From Serratia rubidaea (GTDB taxonomy: Bacteria; Pseudomonadota; Gammaproteobacteria; Enterobacterales; Enterobacteriaceae), in the NCBI GenBank assembly GCA_901472405.1, contig LR590463.1, positions 4,898,001-4,962,000 on the forward strand: a DNA stretch of 64,000 nucleotides. The letters run 5' to 3'. Positions 53,058 to 63,354 of the stretch are shown piece by piece. Within the stretch, counting starts at the first letter, position 1; each line of letters opens with the position of its first letter. The position numbers were made by a program, and so were the translations under genes. The notes under the pieces were generated by a model. That model had not been told where the DNA came from. It saw only the letters and a list, made by a program, of their open reading frames with translations, and did not search any database.

Positions 53058-54927
53058 TTATATTTCAACCTGCGTTCCCAGCTCGATAACCCGGTTCGGC
53101 GGAATTTCAAACTGATCCGGCGCCCGCAGCGCATTGCGGCTGAGCGCAATAAACAGTTTACCGCGCAGGAACAGATACCACGGCCGTTTGCTCAACAGCA
53201 GCGACTCATGCGACATAAAGAACGAGGTCTCCATCATGCGGCACGGCAGGCCTTCCAGGCCACAGCGGTGGAACACCTCTTCAACGTTCGGCGTTTCACG
53301 CCAGCCGTAGCTGGCCACCACGCGCCAGAAGGTCGGCGACAGCTGCTCGATGGTGACCCGTCTGACGTTATGGACGTACGGCGCGTCTTCGGTGCGCAGC
53401 GTCAACAGCACTACGCGCTCGTGCAGCACTTTGTTATGTTTGAGATTGTGCAGCAGCGCAAACGGAATGACGTTGGTGGCGCGCGACATAAACACCGCGG
53501 TGCCCGGCACCCGCACCGGCGGCGACTTCTCCAACGAGGCGATCAGCGCCTCAAGGGAGTTGCCGTGCTCATGCATGCGGCGCAGCAGGCGAAAACGTTC
53601 GCTCTTCCAGGTGGTCATGACAATAAACATCATCAGGCCGATGGTCAGCGGCAGCCAGCCGCCGGAAAACAGCTTCAGCGCGTTGGCGGAGAACATCGGC
53701 ACATCGATCAGCAGCAAAATGGTCAATATTCCCACCGCCAGGAAGCGGTTCAGGTGCCAGTTTTTAATCGCCACCGAGGTTACCAGAATGCTGGTCAGCA
53801 CCATGGTGCCGGTTACCGCAATGCCGTAGGCCGCCGCCAGATTGCTCGAGTGTTCAAAGCTGACGATCACCAACACCACCGAGATATACAGCAGCCAGTT
53901 AATCACCGGAATATAGATCTGGCCGGACTCCATTTCCGAGGTATGGATAATGCGCATCGGCGGCAGATAGCCCAGACGCACCGCCTGGCGGGTCAGGGAG
54001 AAAACGCCGGAGATCACCGCCTGCGAGGCGATCACCGTCGCCAGCGTGGCCAGAATCAGCAGAGGAATCAGCGCCCAGTCCGGCGCCAGCAGAAAGAACG
54101 GGTTCTTGATCGCAGCCGGGTTCTTTAACAGCAGCGCGCCCTGGCCGAAGTAGTTCAGCACCAGCGACGGCAGCACCACGGTGAACCAGGCCAGACGAAT
54201 CGGGAATTTACCGAAGTGGCCCATATCGGCGTACAGCGCCTCAACGCCGGTGATCGACAGCACCACCGCTCCCAGGGCAAAGAACGACACTTTCTTATAT
54301 TCGATAAAGAAGTGCAGAGCCCATTTCGGATTCAGCGCCTGCAGCACTTCCGGATTGTCGATAATGCTGCGCGCGCCAAGCAGCGCCAGCGTCAGGAACC
54401 AGATCAGCATCACCGGAGCAAACAGTTTACCCACGCTGCCGGTGCCGTGCTTCTGGATGACAAACAGCAGCGTCAGCACCAGGATCGCCAGCGGTATAAT
54501 GTAGGGATCCAGCGCCGGCGCGGCGATTTCCAGACCTTCGATGGCTGACATCACCGAGATCGCCGGGGTGATCACCACCTCGCCGTAAAAGAAGCTGCCG
54601 CCTATCAGGCCGAGTATCACCAGCACCGCGGTCGCGCGCGCCGAGGTATTACGGCCGGCCAGTGACATCAGCGTTAAAATACCGCCTTCGCCGGCGTTGT
54701 CCGCCCGCATCACATAGGTGAGGTATTTCAGCGAGACAATAATGACCAGCATCCAGAAAATCAGCGACAGGAAGCCAAACACCACGTCGGGCCGGACATC
54801 AAAACCATAATGACCTGAAAAAACACTCTCTCAGGGTATAAAGCGGGCTGGTGCCGATATCGCCATACACCACGCCGATAGCCGCCAGGGTTACCGCCGC
54901 CAGGGACTGCTTACGTTCTGTGCTCAT
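53058..54927 (-). CDS. kup: Low-affinity potassium transporter Kup (one frame break)
   Basis: Kup is a proton-coupled K+ importer with about 12 membrane helices and a cytoplasmic C-terminal domain. The N-terminus AAIGVVYGDIGTSPLYTLREC is conserved. It is split from the rest by an extra base in the A6 run at 54818-54823; with five, the protein reads CFSGHYGFDVRPDVVFGFLS and totals 622 residues, equal to E. coli. Other motifs include FFYGEVVITPAISVMSAIEG and GVEALYADMGHFG. It is divergent from ravA. The 280-base gap to ravA holds both promoters and no gene. Confidence 0.93.
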
Positions 54928-55207
54928 AATTCGCTTTCTTGATTAGAACTACCGTCGGCGCTGTATCCGCCAGTACGGGCTCCAAGATCCGTTACGTCCA
55001 CTAAAAAACCGCACAGTATGCACGAATACCTTAGGTTGCCTACTCTATAAAATGTCTAAGAAAAACGACAAAGTGTGAGCAAACAATACATTTGATAATA
55101 GAAAGTTTTGGCTAATCAACCAGCTATACCATTAAAAATGATGGTGGTTTATCATCGCCCATTCGGACAAGATTGGCTAATTTATCTCGGACAACGCGAA
55201 AAATCTT

Positions 55208-56716
55208 ATGGCGTCTTCATCACTACTGGCAGAACGAATTTCCCGGCTCAGCAGCGCGCTTGAGAGCGGCCTTTATGAACGTCAGGAAGCCATCCGGCTC
55301 TGCCTGCTGGCGGCGTTAAGCGGCGAGAGCGTGTTTCTGCTCGGTCCGCCGGGCATTGCAAAAAGTCTGATCGCCCGCCGCCTCAAATTCGCCTTCCGCC
55401 ATGCCCGCTCCTTCGAATACCTGATGACCCGCTTCTCCACCCCGGAAGAGGTCTTCGGCCCGCTCTCCATTCAGGCGCTCAAAGACGAAGGCCGCTACCA
55501 GCGCCTGACCGACGGCTACCTGCCGGAAGCGGAGATCGTGTTCCTCGATGAAATCTGGAAGGCCGGCCCCGCCATTCTCAACACCCTGCTGACCGCGATT
55601 AACGAACGCCGCTTCCGCAACGGCAACAGCGAAGCGCCGATACCGCTGCGCCTGCTGGTCACCGCCTCAAACGAACTGCCGGAGGCCGACAACAGCCTGG
55701 AGGCGCTGTATGACCGCATGCTGATCCGCCTGTGGCTGGACAAGGTGCAGGATAAACAGAACTTCCGCTCGCTGCTGACCAACCGGCAGAGTGAAAACCA
55801 GAACCCGGTGCCGGAAGCGCTGAGCGTCAGCGATGAAGAGTTCCATCAGTGGCAGGCGCAGATCGATAAGGTTCAGCTGCCGGAAAACTGCTTTGAGCTG
55901 ATCTTCCTGCTGCGCCAGCGGCTGGATGCGCTGGAGCAGGCGCCCTATGTTTCCGACCGGCGCTGGAAAAAAGCGCTGCGTTTACTGCAGGCCTGCGCCT
56001 TTTTCAGCGGCCGCGAGTCCATTGCCCCGCTCGACCTGATGCTGCTGAAAGACTGCCTGTGGCACGATCTGGCCTCCATGAAGCTGATGCAGCAGCAGAT
56101 TGACCAGCTGCTGAGCGAGCAGGCCTATCAGCAGCAGCCGCTGCTGATCCAGCTGCAGCAGTTACATACCCGCTGGATGCAGCATCAGCAGCAGCAAAGC
56201 GATCGCCGGGCCATCAGCCTGGTGAAAAAAGGCGGCATGTTCAGCCGCAAGCCACAGTATGCGCTGGGCGAGACGCTCGGCAGCGGCACGCTGACGCTGC
56301 TGCTGCAAAAACCGCTGCAGCTGCACGATATTCAGGTAAACCATTTAAGCATCGACAGCAGCGCGCTGGAAAACTGGCTGCAAAAAGGCGGCGACGTACG
56401 CGCCAAGCTCAACGGCATCGGTTTCGCCCAGCAGATTGATTTGGACGTGGATGAGCAGCTGCACCTGACGGTGCTGGACGTCAGCCGTCAACCGTCGCTG
56501 CTGGCGCTGCCGGGCAAACAGACCAGCGCCACGCCGCCGGAGCTGCTGGAGGAGCTGGATACCCTGATGCAGCGGCTGGCGGAGCAGCGCCGGCTGTTTA
56601 GTCAGCATCAGCCCTGCCTGTTCACCCCGGCCGCCGGCCTGGCCAGGATAGAAGCCAGCCTGCTGCAGGTGGCGGAGCAAATAAAACAGCAACAACAGCA
56701 AATGCTGGGCCAGTAA
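55208..56716 (+). CDS. ravA: RavA, MoxR-family AAA+ ATPase
   Basis: RavA is a hexameric MoxR ATPase that works with ViaA and binds the lysine decarboxylase LdcI in E. coli; it has been linked to respiratory complexes and aminoglycoside sensitivity. Walker A is GPPGIAKS, Walker B is IVFLDEIWK, and sensor 1 is LVTASNELPE. The C-terminal LARA-type region follows. At 502 residues it is close to E. coli (498). The viaA start comes 3 bases after its stop, so they form an operon. Confidence 0.95.
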   Translation: MASSSLLAERISRLSSALESGLYERQEAIRLCLLAALSGESVFLLGPPGIAKSLIARRLKFAFRHARSFEYLMTRFSTPEEVFGPLSIQALKDEGRYQRLTDGYLPEAEIVFLDEIWKAGPAILNTLLTAINERRFRNGNSEAPIPLRLLVTASNELPEADNSLEALYDRMLIRLWLDKVQDKQNFRSLLTNRQSENQNPVPEALSVSDEEFHQWQAQIDKVQLPENCFELIFLLRQRLDALEQAPYVSDRRWKKALRLLQACAFFSGRESIAPLDLMLLKDCLWHDLASMKLMQQQIDQLLSEQAYQQQPLLIQLQQLHTRWMQHQQQQSDRRAISLVKKGGMFSRKPQYALGETLGSGTLTLLLQKPLQLHDIQVNHLSIDSSALENWLQKGGDVRAKLNGIGFAQQIDLDVDEQLHLTVLDVSRQPSLLALPGKQTSATPPELLEELDTLMQRLAEQRRLFSQHQPCLFTPAAGLARIEASLLQVAEQIKQQQQQMLGQ

Positions 56717-56719
56717 ACC

Positions 56720-58183
56720 ATGCTGAACCTGGAAACGCTCAACCTGCTGCTGGCCATTACCGAAGGCGAACTGATCGAGGATATGATCGTCGCCATGCTG
56801 GCCGCTCCGCATCTGTCTGCGTTCTTCAGGAAATTTCCGGCGCTGCGCCGCGCGCTGGATCGCGACCTGCCGCGCTGGAAACTGCAGTTAAAACAGCGGA
56901 TCCAGGAGGCGATGGTGCCGCCGGCGCTGGCGCAGGAGTTCTATCGTTACCAGCAGTGCCAGCTAGAAAGCAACGCGCAGTTTTATCAAAACCTCAACGA
57001 CACCCTGGAGCTGTTGCGCCAGCTGGTTTCCCCCTTCTATGAACAGGCGCGCAAGCTGGTGGACGCGGCCGATCTGCCCAACCATCCGCCGGACGACAGC
57101 TTCCAGACCCTGTTTCTGCAGCGGTGGCGCATCAGCCTGACGCTGCAGGCCACCATGCTGCACCACCAGCTGCTGGAACAGGAACGCGAACAGCTGATGG
57201 CGGAGCTGCAGGAACGGCTGACGCTGAGCGGCGCGCTGGAGCCGGTGCTGGCGGAAAACGATACCGCCGCCGGCAGGCTGTGGGATATGAGCAAAGGGCA
57301 GCTGCAGCGCGGCGACTATCAGCGGCTGGTGGAATACGGCAACTTTCTGCAAACCCAGCCCGAGCTGAAAAAGCTGGCCCAGCAGCTGGGACGCAGCTAC
57401 GAGGCGAAAGCCATTCAGCAGCAGGATGCGCAGCCGGAGCCGTACCACGTTATGGTGCGGGTGCCCGCCACGCTGCCGGAAGAGGTGAACGGCGTGCATC
57501 AGAGCGATGATATCTTACGCCTGCTGCCGCCGGAGCTGGCGACGCTCGGCATTGAGGAGCTGGAACTGGAGTTTTACCGCCGCCTGCTGGAAAAACAGCT
57601 GCTGAGCTACCGCCTGCAGGGAGACGCCTGGCAGGAGAAGCTGATGATCCGTCAGGTGACTTATCAACAGCAGGATCAGCAGCCGCGCGGTCCGTTTATC
57701 GTCTGCGTCGATACCTCCGGCTCAATGGGCGGCTTCAACGAACAGTGCGCCAAGGCGTTTTGTCTGGCGCTGCTGCGCATTGCGCTGGCGGATAACCGCC
57801 GCTGCTACATCATGCTGTTCGCCAACCAGATTGTTCATTACGAACTGACCGCCGCCAGCGGTATCGAACAGGCGGTGCGCTTTCTCGGTCAGCATTTTCG
57901 CGGCGGCACCGATCTGGCGGCCTGCCTGAGCGCAACGGTGGGAAAAATGGCGGAGAGCGGCTGGTTTGATGCCGACGCGGTGATTATTTCCGACTTTATC
58001 GCCCAGCGGCTGCCGGACGAGGTGATCAAAAAGGTGAAACAGCAGCAGCAAAGCCACCAGCAGCGTTTTCATGCGGTGGCGATGTCCGCCTACGGCAAAC
58101 CCGGCATTATGCGCATCTTCGATCATATCTGGCGCTTTGATACCGGGTTAAAAAGCCGCTTAATGCGCCGCTGGCGGCGCTAG
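56720..58183 (+). CDS. viaA: ViaA, von Willebrand factor A-domain partner of RavA
   Basis: This 487-residue protein has a long helical N-terminal region and a C-terminal VWA domain. Its metal-binding MIDAS motif is FIVCVDTSGSMGG (DxSxS), followed by FRGGTDLAACL and VIISDF. ViaA partners the RavA ATPase; their substrate is still debated. It is coupled to ravA and convergent with asnA, 7 bases apart. Confidence 0.95.
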   Translation: MLNLETLNLLLAITEGELIEDMIVAMLAAPHLSAFFRKFPALRRALDRDLPRWKLQLKQRIQEAMVPPALAQEFYRYQQCQLESNAQFYQNLNDTLELLRQLVSPFYEQARKLVDAADLPNHPPDDSFQTLFLQRWRISLTLQATMLHHQLLEQEREQLMAELQERLTLSGALEPVLAENDTAAGRLWDMSKGQLQRGDYQRLVEYGNFLQTQPELKKLAQQLGRSYEAKAIQQQDAQPEPYHVMVRVPATLPEEVNGVHQSDDILRLLPPELATLGIEELELEFYRRLLEKQLLSYRLQGDAWQEKLMIRQVTYQQQDQQPRGPFIVCVDTSGSMGGFNEQCAKAFCLALLRIALADNRRCYIMLFANQIVHYELTAASGIEQAVRFLGQHFRGGTDLAACLSATVGKMAESGWFDADAVIISDFIAQRLPDEVIKKVKQQQQSHQQRFHAVAMSAYGKPGIMRIFDHIWRFDTGLKSRLMRRWRR

Positions 58184-58190
58184 GCACGCG

Positions 58191-59183
58191 TTACAGCAGG
58201 CCTTCCACGCTGGCGCGCACTTCCGGCGACCACACGCCGCACTGCACCTGACCGATATGCTGCAGCTGCAGCAACAGCATCACCAGACGCGACTGGCCGA
58301 TACCGCCGCCGATGGTCTGCGGCATTTCCCCCTTCAGCAGCGACTGGTGCCACTCCAGCTGCAGGCGATCTTCATCTTCCGTCAGGGCCAGCTGACGCTG
58401 CAGTGCGTCGGCGTCAACGCGGATCCCCATTGAAGAGATCTCGAAGGCGTCTTCCAGCACCGGGTTCCACACCAGAATATCGCCGTTGAGGCCGGACAGT
58501 CCATCCGGGCAGACGGTGCTCCAGTCATCATAATCCGGCGCGCGCACATCGTGCGAGCGGCCGTGCGACAGCTTGCCGCCGATGCCGATCAGGAATACCG
58601 CGCCCAGCTCTTTGGCAATCGCCCGCTCACGGCCTTTGGCGTCCAGCTCCGGGAAACGCTGCAGCAGCGCTTCGCTGTGCACAAAGTGAATCTGCTCCGG
58701 CAGGAACGGTGCCAGACCATATTCACGGCTTACCGCCGCTTCGGTTTCCTTAATCGCGCTATACAGGCTGCGCACGGTGCTTTTCAGGTGTTCCAGATTG
58801 CGTTCGCCATCGCCCATCACCCGCTCCCAGTCCCACTGGTCGACGTACACCGAGTGAATGGCGCTCAGGCGATCTTCATCCGGACGCAGCGCCTTCATAT
58901 GGGTATACAGGCCCTCGCCGGCGCTGAAGTCATGGGCGCCCAGGGTTTTGCGTTTCCACTTGGCCAGCGAATGCACCACTTCAAAGGTCGCATCCGGCAG
59001 AGTTTTCACTTTGACCTGCACCGCTTTCTCGCTGCCGGACAGGTTATCCTGCGTGCCGTCGCCCAGGCGGCTGAGGATCGGCGCCTGAACTTCAATCAGG
59101 CCCAGCTGCTGTTCCAGCTGGCGGGAGAAGAACGATTTCACGAAGCTGATTTGTTGTTGTTTTTGGATAAACTGTTTTTTCAT
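58191..59183 (-). CDS. asnA: Asparagine synthetase A (ammonia-dependent)
   Basis: AsnA makes asparagine from aspartate, ATP and ammonia via an aspartyl-adenylate, using a class II tRNA-synthetase-like fold. The 330-residue protein starts MKKQFIQKQQQISFVKSFFS; GGGIGQSRLVMLLL near the end is the motif 3-like ATP site. The ATG at 59183 is used; an upstream in-frame start is not conserved. It is divergent from its regulator asnC, with 155 bases between them. Confidence 0.96.
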   Translation of the reverse strand: MKKQFIQKQQQISFVKSFFSRQLEQQLGLIEVQAPILSRLGDGTQDNLSGSEKAVQVKVKTLPDATFEVVHSLAKWKRKTLGAHDFSAGEGLYTHMKALRPDEDRLSAIHSVYVDQWDWERVMGDGERNLEHLKSTVRSLYSAIKETEAAVSREYGLAPFLPEQIHFVHSEALLQRFPELDAKGRERAIAKELGAVFLIGIGGKLSHGRSHDVRAPDYDDWSTVCPDGLSGLNGDILVWNPVLEDAFEISSMGIRVDADALQRQLALTEDEDRLQLEWHQSLLKGEMPQTIGGGIGQSRLVMLLLQLQHIGQVQCGVWSPEVRASVEGLL

Positions 59184-59338
59184 TGCCGTATCTCTTAATA
59201 CCCTGTCTCTGTTGCTGATGATTAAGCAACACAACGGCGCCACAATTCAATATCCATCAAACAATATTGCGCTTTGACTTTTAATCGTTCATTTTTAAGC
59301 GGTGATAATTCAATAAACCATAATTTATGGGGGATAAA

Positions 59339-59800
59339 ATGGCGGAAATTTATCAGATCGATAATCTCGATCGCGGCATTCTCAACGCGCTGATGGCCAA
59401 CGCGCGTACGCCTTATGCCGAACTGGCGAAAACCTTTGCCGTCAGTCCGGGAACCATCCACGTGCGCGTCGAGAAGATGAAGCAGGCGGGCATCATTACC
59501 GGCGCCCGGGTCGATGTGAACCCCAAGCAGCTGGGTTACGACGTCTGCTGCTTTATCGGCATTATATTAAAGAGCGCCAAAGACTACCCTTCGGCGCTGA
59601 GCAAGCTGGAAAGTCTGGAAGAAGTGGTCGAAGCCTACTACACCACCGGCCATTACAGCGTGTTTATCAAGGTGATGTGCCGCTCGATCGATGCGCTGCA
59701 ACAGGTACTTATCAACAAGATCCAGACGATTGATGAAATTCAGTCGACGGAAACGCTGATCTCGCTGCAGAACCCCATTATGCGCACCATCGTCCCATAA
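59339..59800 (+). CDS. asnC: Transcriptional regulator AsnC
   Basis: AsnC is an Lrp/AsnC-family regulator that activates asnA when asparagine is low. It has an N-terminal helix-turn-helix (TPYAELAKTFAVSPGTIHVRVEKM) and a C-terminal RAM ligand domain (YYTTGHYSVFIKVMC). The ATG at 59339 behind GGGGGA gives 153 residues (E. coli 152). It is followed by mioC and oriC, the standard origin order. Confidence 0.95.
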   Translation: MAEIYQIDNLDRGILNALMANARTPYAELAKTFAVSPGTIHVRVEKMKQAGIITGARVDVNPKQLGYDVCCFIGIILKSAKDYPSALSKLESLEEVVEAYYTTGHYSVFIKVMCRSIDALQQVLINKIQTIDEIQSTETLISLQNPIMRTIVP

Positions 59801-59821
59801 CGGATTTTTACTATACCCATA

Positions 59822-59830
59822 TTATCCACA
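59822..59830 (+). promoter_or_regulatory. DnaA box in the mioC promoter region
   Basis: TTATCCACA is a perfect consensus DnaA box 66 bases before mioC; the same location is used by DnaA to repress mioC in E. coli. Confidence 0.82.
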
Positions 59831-59896
59831 GGTAGATCCCCGGCGATTCACAGCGTACAATGCTGCCTCTTTGCAGCAGGTTGAGATCATTCATTC

Positions 59897-60336
59897 ATGG
59901 CAGACATTACTCTGATCAGCGGCAGTACGCTTGGCAGTGCTGAATATGTGGCGGAACATCTGGCCGAAAAACTGGAAGACGCCGGTTTTTCCACCGAGAT
60001 GCTGCACGGGCCTGAACTGGATGAACTGACGCCGTCCGGACGCTGGCTGGTGGTCACCTCCACCCACGGCGCCGGCGAACTGCCGGATAATCTGCAGCCG
60101 CTGTGGGACGAGATCAGTGAACGTCAGCCTGATTTATCTCAGGTGCAGTTCGGCGCCGTCGGTCTGGGCAGTTCGGAGTACGATACCTTCTGCGGCGCGA
60201 TCGTGCAGATCGACGATCTGTTACAGGCTCGCGGTGCGAAAAGGATCGGCGATCGGCTGGAGATCGACGTGACGCAACACGATATTCCGGAAGATCCGGC
60301 GAAGAATGGCTGAAAAGTTGGATTAATTTACTCTGA
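59897..60336 (+). CDS. mioC: FMN-binding flavodoxin-like protein MioC (one frame break)
   Basis: MioC is a short flavodoxin reported to support biotin synthase. The FMN-binding loop is SGSTLGSAEYVAEHL at the N-terminus, followed by STHGAGELPDN and GSSEYDTFCGAI. A missing G at about 60299-60301 shifts the frame after PEDPA; restoring it gives EEWLKSWINLL and a stop at 60334-60336, 146 residues (E. coli 147). Transcription from here runs into oriC. Confidence 0.92.
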
Positions 60337-60718
60337 TTCGTTCAAAGATCGTGCGAACTATTGTGTATAACTAAGCTTAAAAGCAGGGTAAAAGCGGTAG
60401 TTATCCAAATAACAACTGCCGTATGCTTTTTGTCCTGTGCATAAGTCACTATTTAGATCCCAGCTTATCAGCGTCAGGATCACCGATCATTCACAGTAAA
60501 CGATCCTTCCTAATTTTCTGATCTCTATCGTGAATCCTCAGTTATCCACCGAGGATCGCGATCCTAATAAGAGATCTAATAAAGAGATCTTTAAATAAAA
60601 AAGATCTTCTTTTAATTACCCGACGATCCGTACCGCTTGGTCGATCGTCTAAACTTGAGTAGAATCCCCCACCCCAGGGCAAACAACGATCGTTCGCAAT
60701 ACGGCGAGGTGCAGTTCC
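60337..60718. other. oriC: Chromosomal replication origin oriC
   Basis: Between mioC and mnmG this 382-base region has 14 GATC sites. It contains three AT-rich 13-mers of the DNA-unwinding element (60564-60576, 60577-60589, 60593-60606). DnaA boxes are R1 TTATCCACC (60542-60550), R2-like TGTGCATAA (60436-60444), R3 TTATCCAAA (60401-60409) and R4-like TGTGTATAA (60362-60370). Order and spacing follow E. coli oriC. R1 differs from consensus at its last base. Confidence 0.96.
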
Positions 60719-62607
60719 ATGTTTTATCCAGAGCAATTTGACGTCATTATCATCGGCGGCGGCCATGCCGGCACCGAAGCGGCGATGGCCGCGGCAAGAA
60801 TGGGGCGTCAAACCTTATTACTGACGCACAATATTGATACGCTGGGGCAAATGTCTTGCAACCCGGCGATCGGCGGTATTGGTAAAGGGCATCTGGTTAA
60901 GGAAATTGATGCGCTGGGCGGCCTGATGGCAACGGCGATCGACCATGCCGGCATTCAGTTTAGGATACTAAACGCCAGCAAAGGCCCTGCGGTACGCGCC
61001 ACCCGCGCCCAGGCTGACCGCGTGCTCTATCGTCAAGCCGTACGCACCGCGCTGGAGAACCAGCCCAATCTGATGATCTTCCAACAGCCGGTTGAGGATC
61101 TTATGGTTGAGAACGATCGGGTGGTCGGCGCCGTTACGCAGATGGGACTGAAATTCCGTGCCAAAGCGGTGGTGCTCACCGTGGGGACGTTCCTCGACGG
61201 CAAAATTCATATCGGCCTGGAAAACTACAGCGGTGGACGTGCCGGCGATCCGCCAGCCATTTCACTGTCACAGCGTCTGCGTGAACTGCCGCTGCGGGTT
61301 GACCGTCTGAAAACCGGTACTCCGCCGCGCATTGACGCACGTACCATCGATTTCAGCGTTCTGGCCGAACAGCATGGCGATACGCCGACTCCGGTATTCT
61401 CGTTTATGGGCAATGCCGATCAGCATCCGCGCCAGGTGCCGTGCTATATCACTCATACCAATGAAAAAACCCATGACGTGATCCGCAATAACCTCGATCG
61501 CAGCCCGATGTATGCCGGGATTATTGAAGGGATCGGACCGCGTTACTGCCCGTCGATCGAAGACAAGGTGATGCGCTTTGCCGATCGCAACGCACACCAG
61601 ATCTTCCTCGAGCCGGAAGGCTGACCAGCAACGAAATCTATCCGAACGGCATCTCCACCAGTCTGCCGTTCGACGTGCAGATGCAGATCGTCCGCTCAAT
61701 GGAAGGGATGCAGAATGCCCGTATTATTCGTCCGGGTTACGCCATCGAGTATGATTTCTTCGACCCGCGTGATTTGAAACCGACGCTGGAAAGCAAATTT
61801 ATTCAGGGCCTGTTCTTCGCCGGCCAGATTAACGGCACCACCGGTTACGAAGAAGCCGGTGCGCAGGGTCTGCTGGCCGGTCTGAACGCCGGCCGCTACG
61901 CCAGCGAAGACGAAGGCTGGGCGCCGCGTCGCGATCAGGCCTACCTCGGCGTGCTGGTGGACGACCTGTGCACGCTGGGCACCAAAGAACCGTACCGCAT
62001 GTTCACCTCCCGGGCGGAATACCGCCTGATGCTGCGTGAAGACAACGCCGATCTGCGCCTGACGGAAAAAGGCCGCGAGTTGGGCCTGGTGGATGATGTC
62101 CGCTGGGCGCGCTATAACGACAAGCTGGAACAGATCGAACGTGAACGTCAGCGTCTGCGCGACGTATGGCTACACCCGCATTCAGAAAACGTCGAGCAGG
62201 TGAACACCCTGCTGAAAACGCCGCTGTCGCGCGAAGCCAACGGCGAAGAGCTGCTGCGCCGTCCGGAAATGGATTACGCGCTGCTGACCTCCATCGATGC
62301 TTTCCAGCCGCCGCTGGCCGATACCCAGGCCGCCGAGCAGGTGGAGATTCAGGTGAAGTACGAAGGGTATATCGCCCGTCAGCAGGAAGAGATCGAACGC
62401 CAGCAGCGCAACGAGAACACCTTGCTGCCGCTCGACCTGGACTACCAGCAGGTTTCCGGGCTGTCGAACGAAGTTATCGCCAAGCTCAACGACCATAAAC
62501 CTACCTCTATCGGACAGGCATCGCGCATTTCGGGGATTACCCCGGCGGCGATTTCCATTCTGTTGGTGTGGTTGAAGAAGCAAGGTCTGCTGCGCCGCAG
62601 CGCATAA
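60719..62607 (+). CDS. mnmG: tRNA U34 carboxymethylaminomethyl modification enzyme MnmG (GidA; one frame break)
   Basis: MnmG, with MnmE, installs the cmnm5 group on wobble U34 using FAD, NADH and a folate donor. The FAD-binding GGGHAGTEAAMAAARMG lies at residues 11-27. A missing C at 61621 breaks the frame after FLEPEG; restoring it continues LTSNEIYPNGISTSLPFDVQ and gives 629 residues, equal to E. coli. The C-terminal helical domain (SRISGITPAAISILLVWLKK) is intact. It starts immediately after oriC. Confidence 0.95.
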
Positions 62608-62619
62608 ATCTGCATTTTT

Positions 62620-62656
62620 AGCGGCCGATTGCCCAATGGATAGGCAATCGGCCGCT
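62620..62656. repeat. Perfect 14-bp inverted repeat between mnmG and rsmG
   Basis: AGCGGCCGATTGCC and GGCAATCGGCCGCT flank a 9-base loop. No U-run follows on either strand, so it is more likely an mRNA-stabilising or processing hairpin than a simple terminator. Confidence 0.75.
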
Positions 62657-62733
62657 GACATCACTTTCAGCCTGCATTATCATAGCCGCTTCGCCATTTC
62701 CGGCGGATCTCGCGTTGGTCAGAGGATTCCATT

Positions 62734-63354
62734 GTGGATAAAAAGTTAGACTCGCTGCTGGCAGCAGCTGGTATTTCGCTTCCCGATCGTCAAAAACAGC
62801 AGCTGCTGGGTTATGTCGGCATGCTGGATAAGTGGAACAAGGCGTACAACCTGACCTCCGTGCGCGATCCGCAGCAAATGCTGGTGCGCCATATCCTCGA
62901 CAGCATCGTGGTTAATCCGCATCTGGTCGGCTCACGCTTTATCGACGTCGGCACCGGACCTGGCCTGCCGGGCATTCCGCTGGCCATCGTGCGTCCGGAC
63001 GCGCATTTCACACTGCTGGACAGCCTGGGCAAGCGGGTACGCTTTCTGCGGCAGGTGCAGCACGAGCTGGGGCTGACCAATATCGAGCCGGTACAGAGCC
63101 GGGTGGAAGAGTTTCCGGCCGAGCCGCCGTTCGACGGCGTGATCAGCCGCGCATTCGCCTCGCTGCAGGATATGCTGAGCTGGTGCCGTCATCTGCCGGC
63201 GCAAGGGCAGGGGCGCTTTTATGCGTTGAAGGGCGTCCGTCCTGATGAGGAGCTGGCCGCCCTGCCTGACGGCATTGAGCTTGAAGAGGTCGTACGTTTA
63301 CAGGTGCCGGAACTGGAAGGCGAGCGTCATCTGGTGGTACTTAAGGCAAACTGA
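62734..63354 (+). CDS. rsmG: 16S rRNA m7G527 methyltransferase RsmG (GidB)
   Basis: RsmG methylates G527 of 16S rRNA; its loss gives low-level streptomycin resistance. The SAM-binding motif is FIDVGTGPGLPGIPLA, with SRAFASLQDML downstream. It starts with GTG at 62734 behind AGAGGA and has 206 residues (E. coli 207). It follows mnmG across a strong hairpin. Confidence 0.95.
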   Translation: MDKKLDSLLAAAGISLPDRQKQQLLGYVGMLDKWNKAYNLTSVRDPQQMLVRHILDSIVVNPHLVGSRFIDVGTGPGLPGIPLAIVRPDAHFTLLDSLGKRVRFLRQVQHELGLTNIEPVQSRVEEFPAEPPFDGVISRAFASLQDMLSWCRHLPAQGQGRFYALKGVRPDEELAALPDGIELEEVVRLQVPELEGERHLVVLKAN

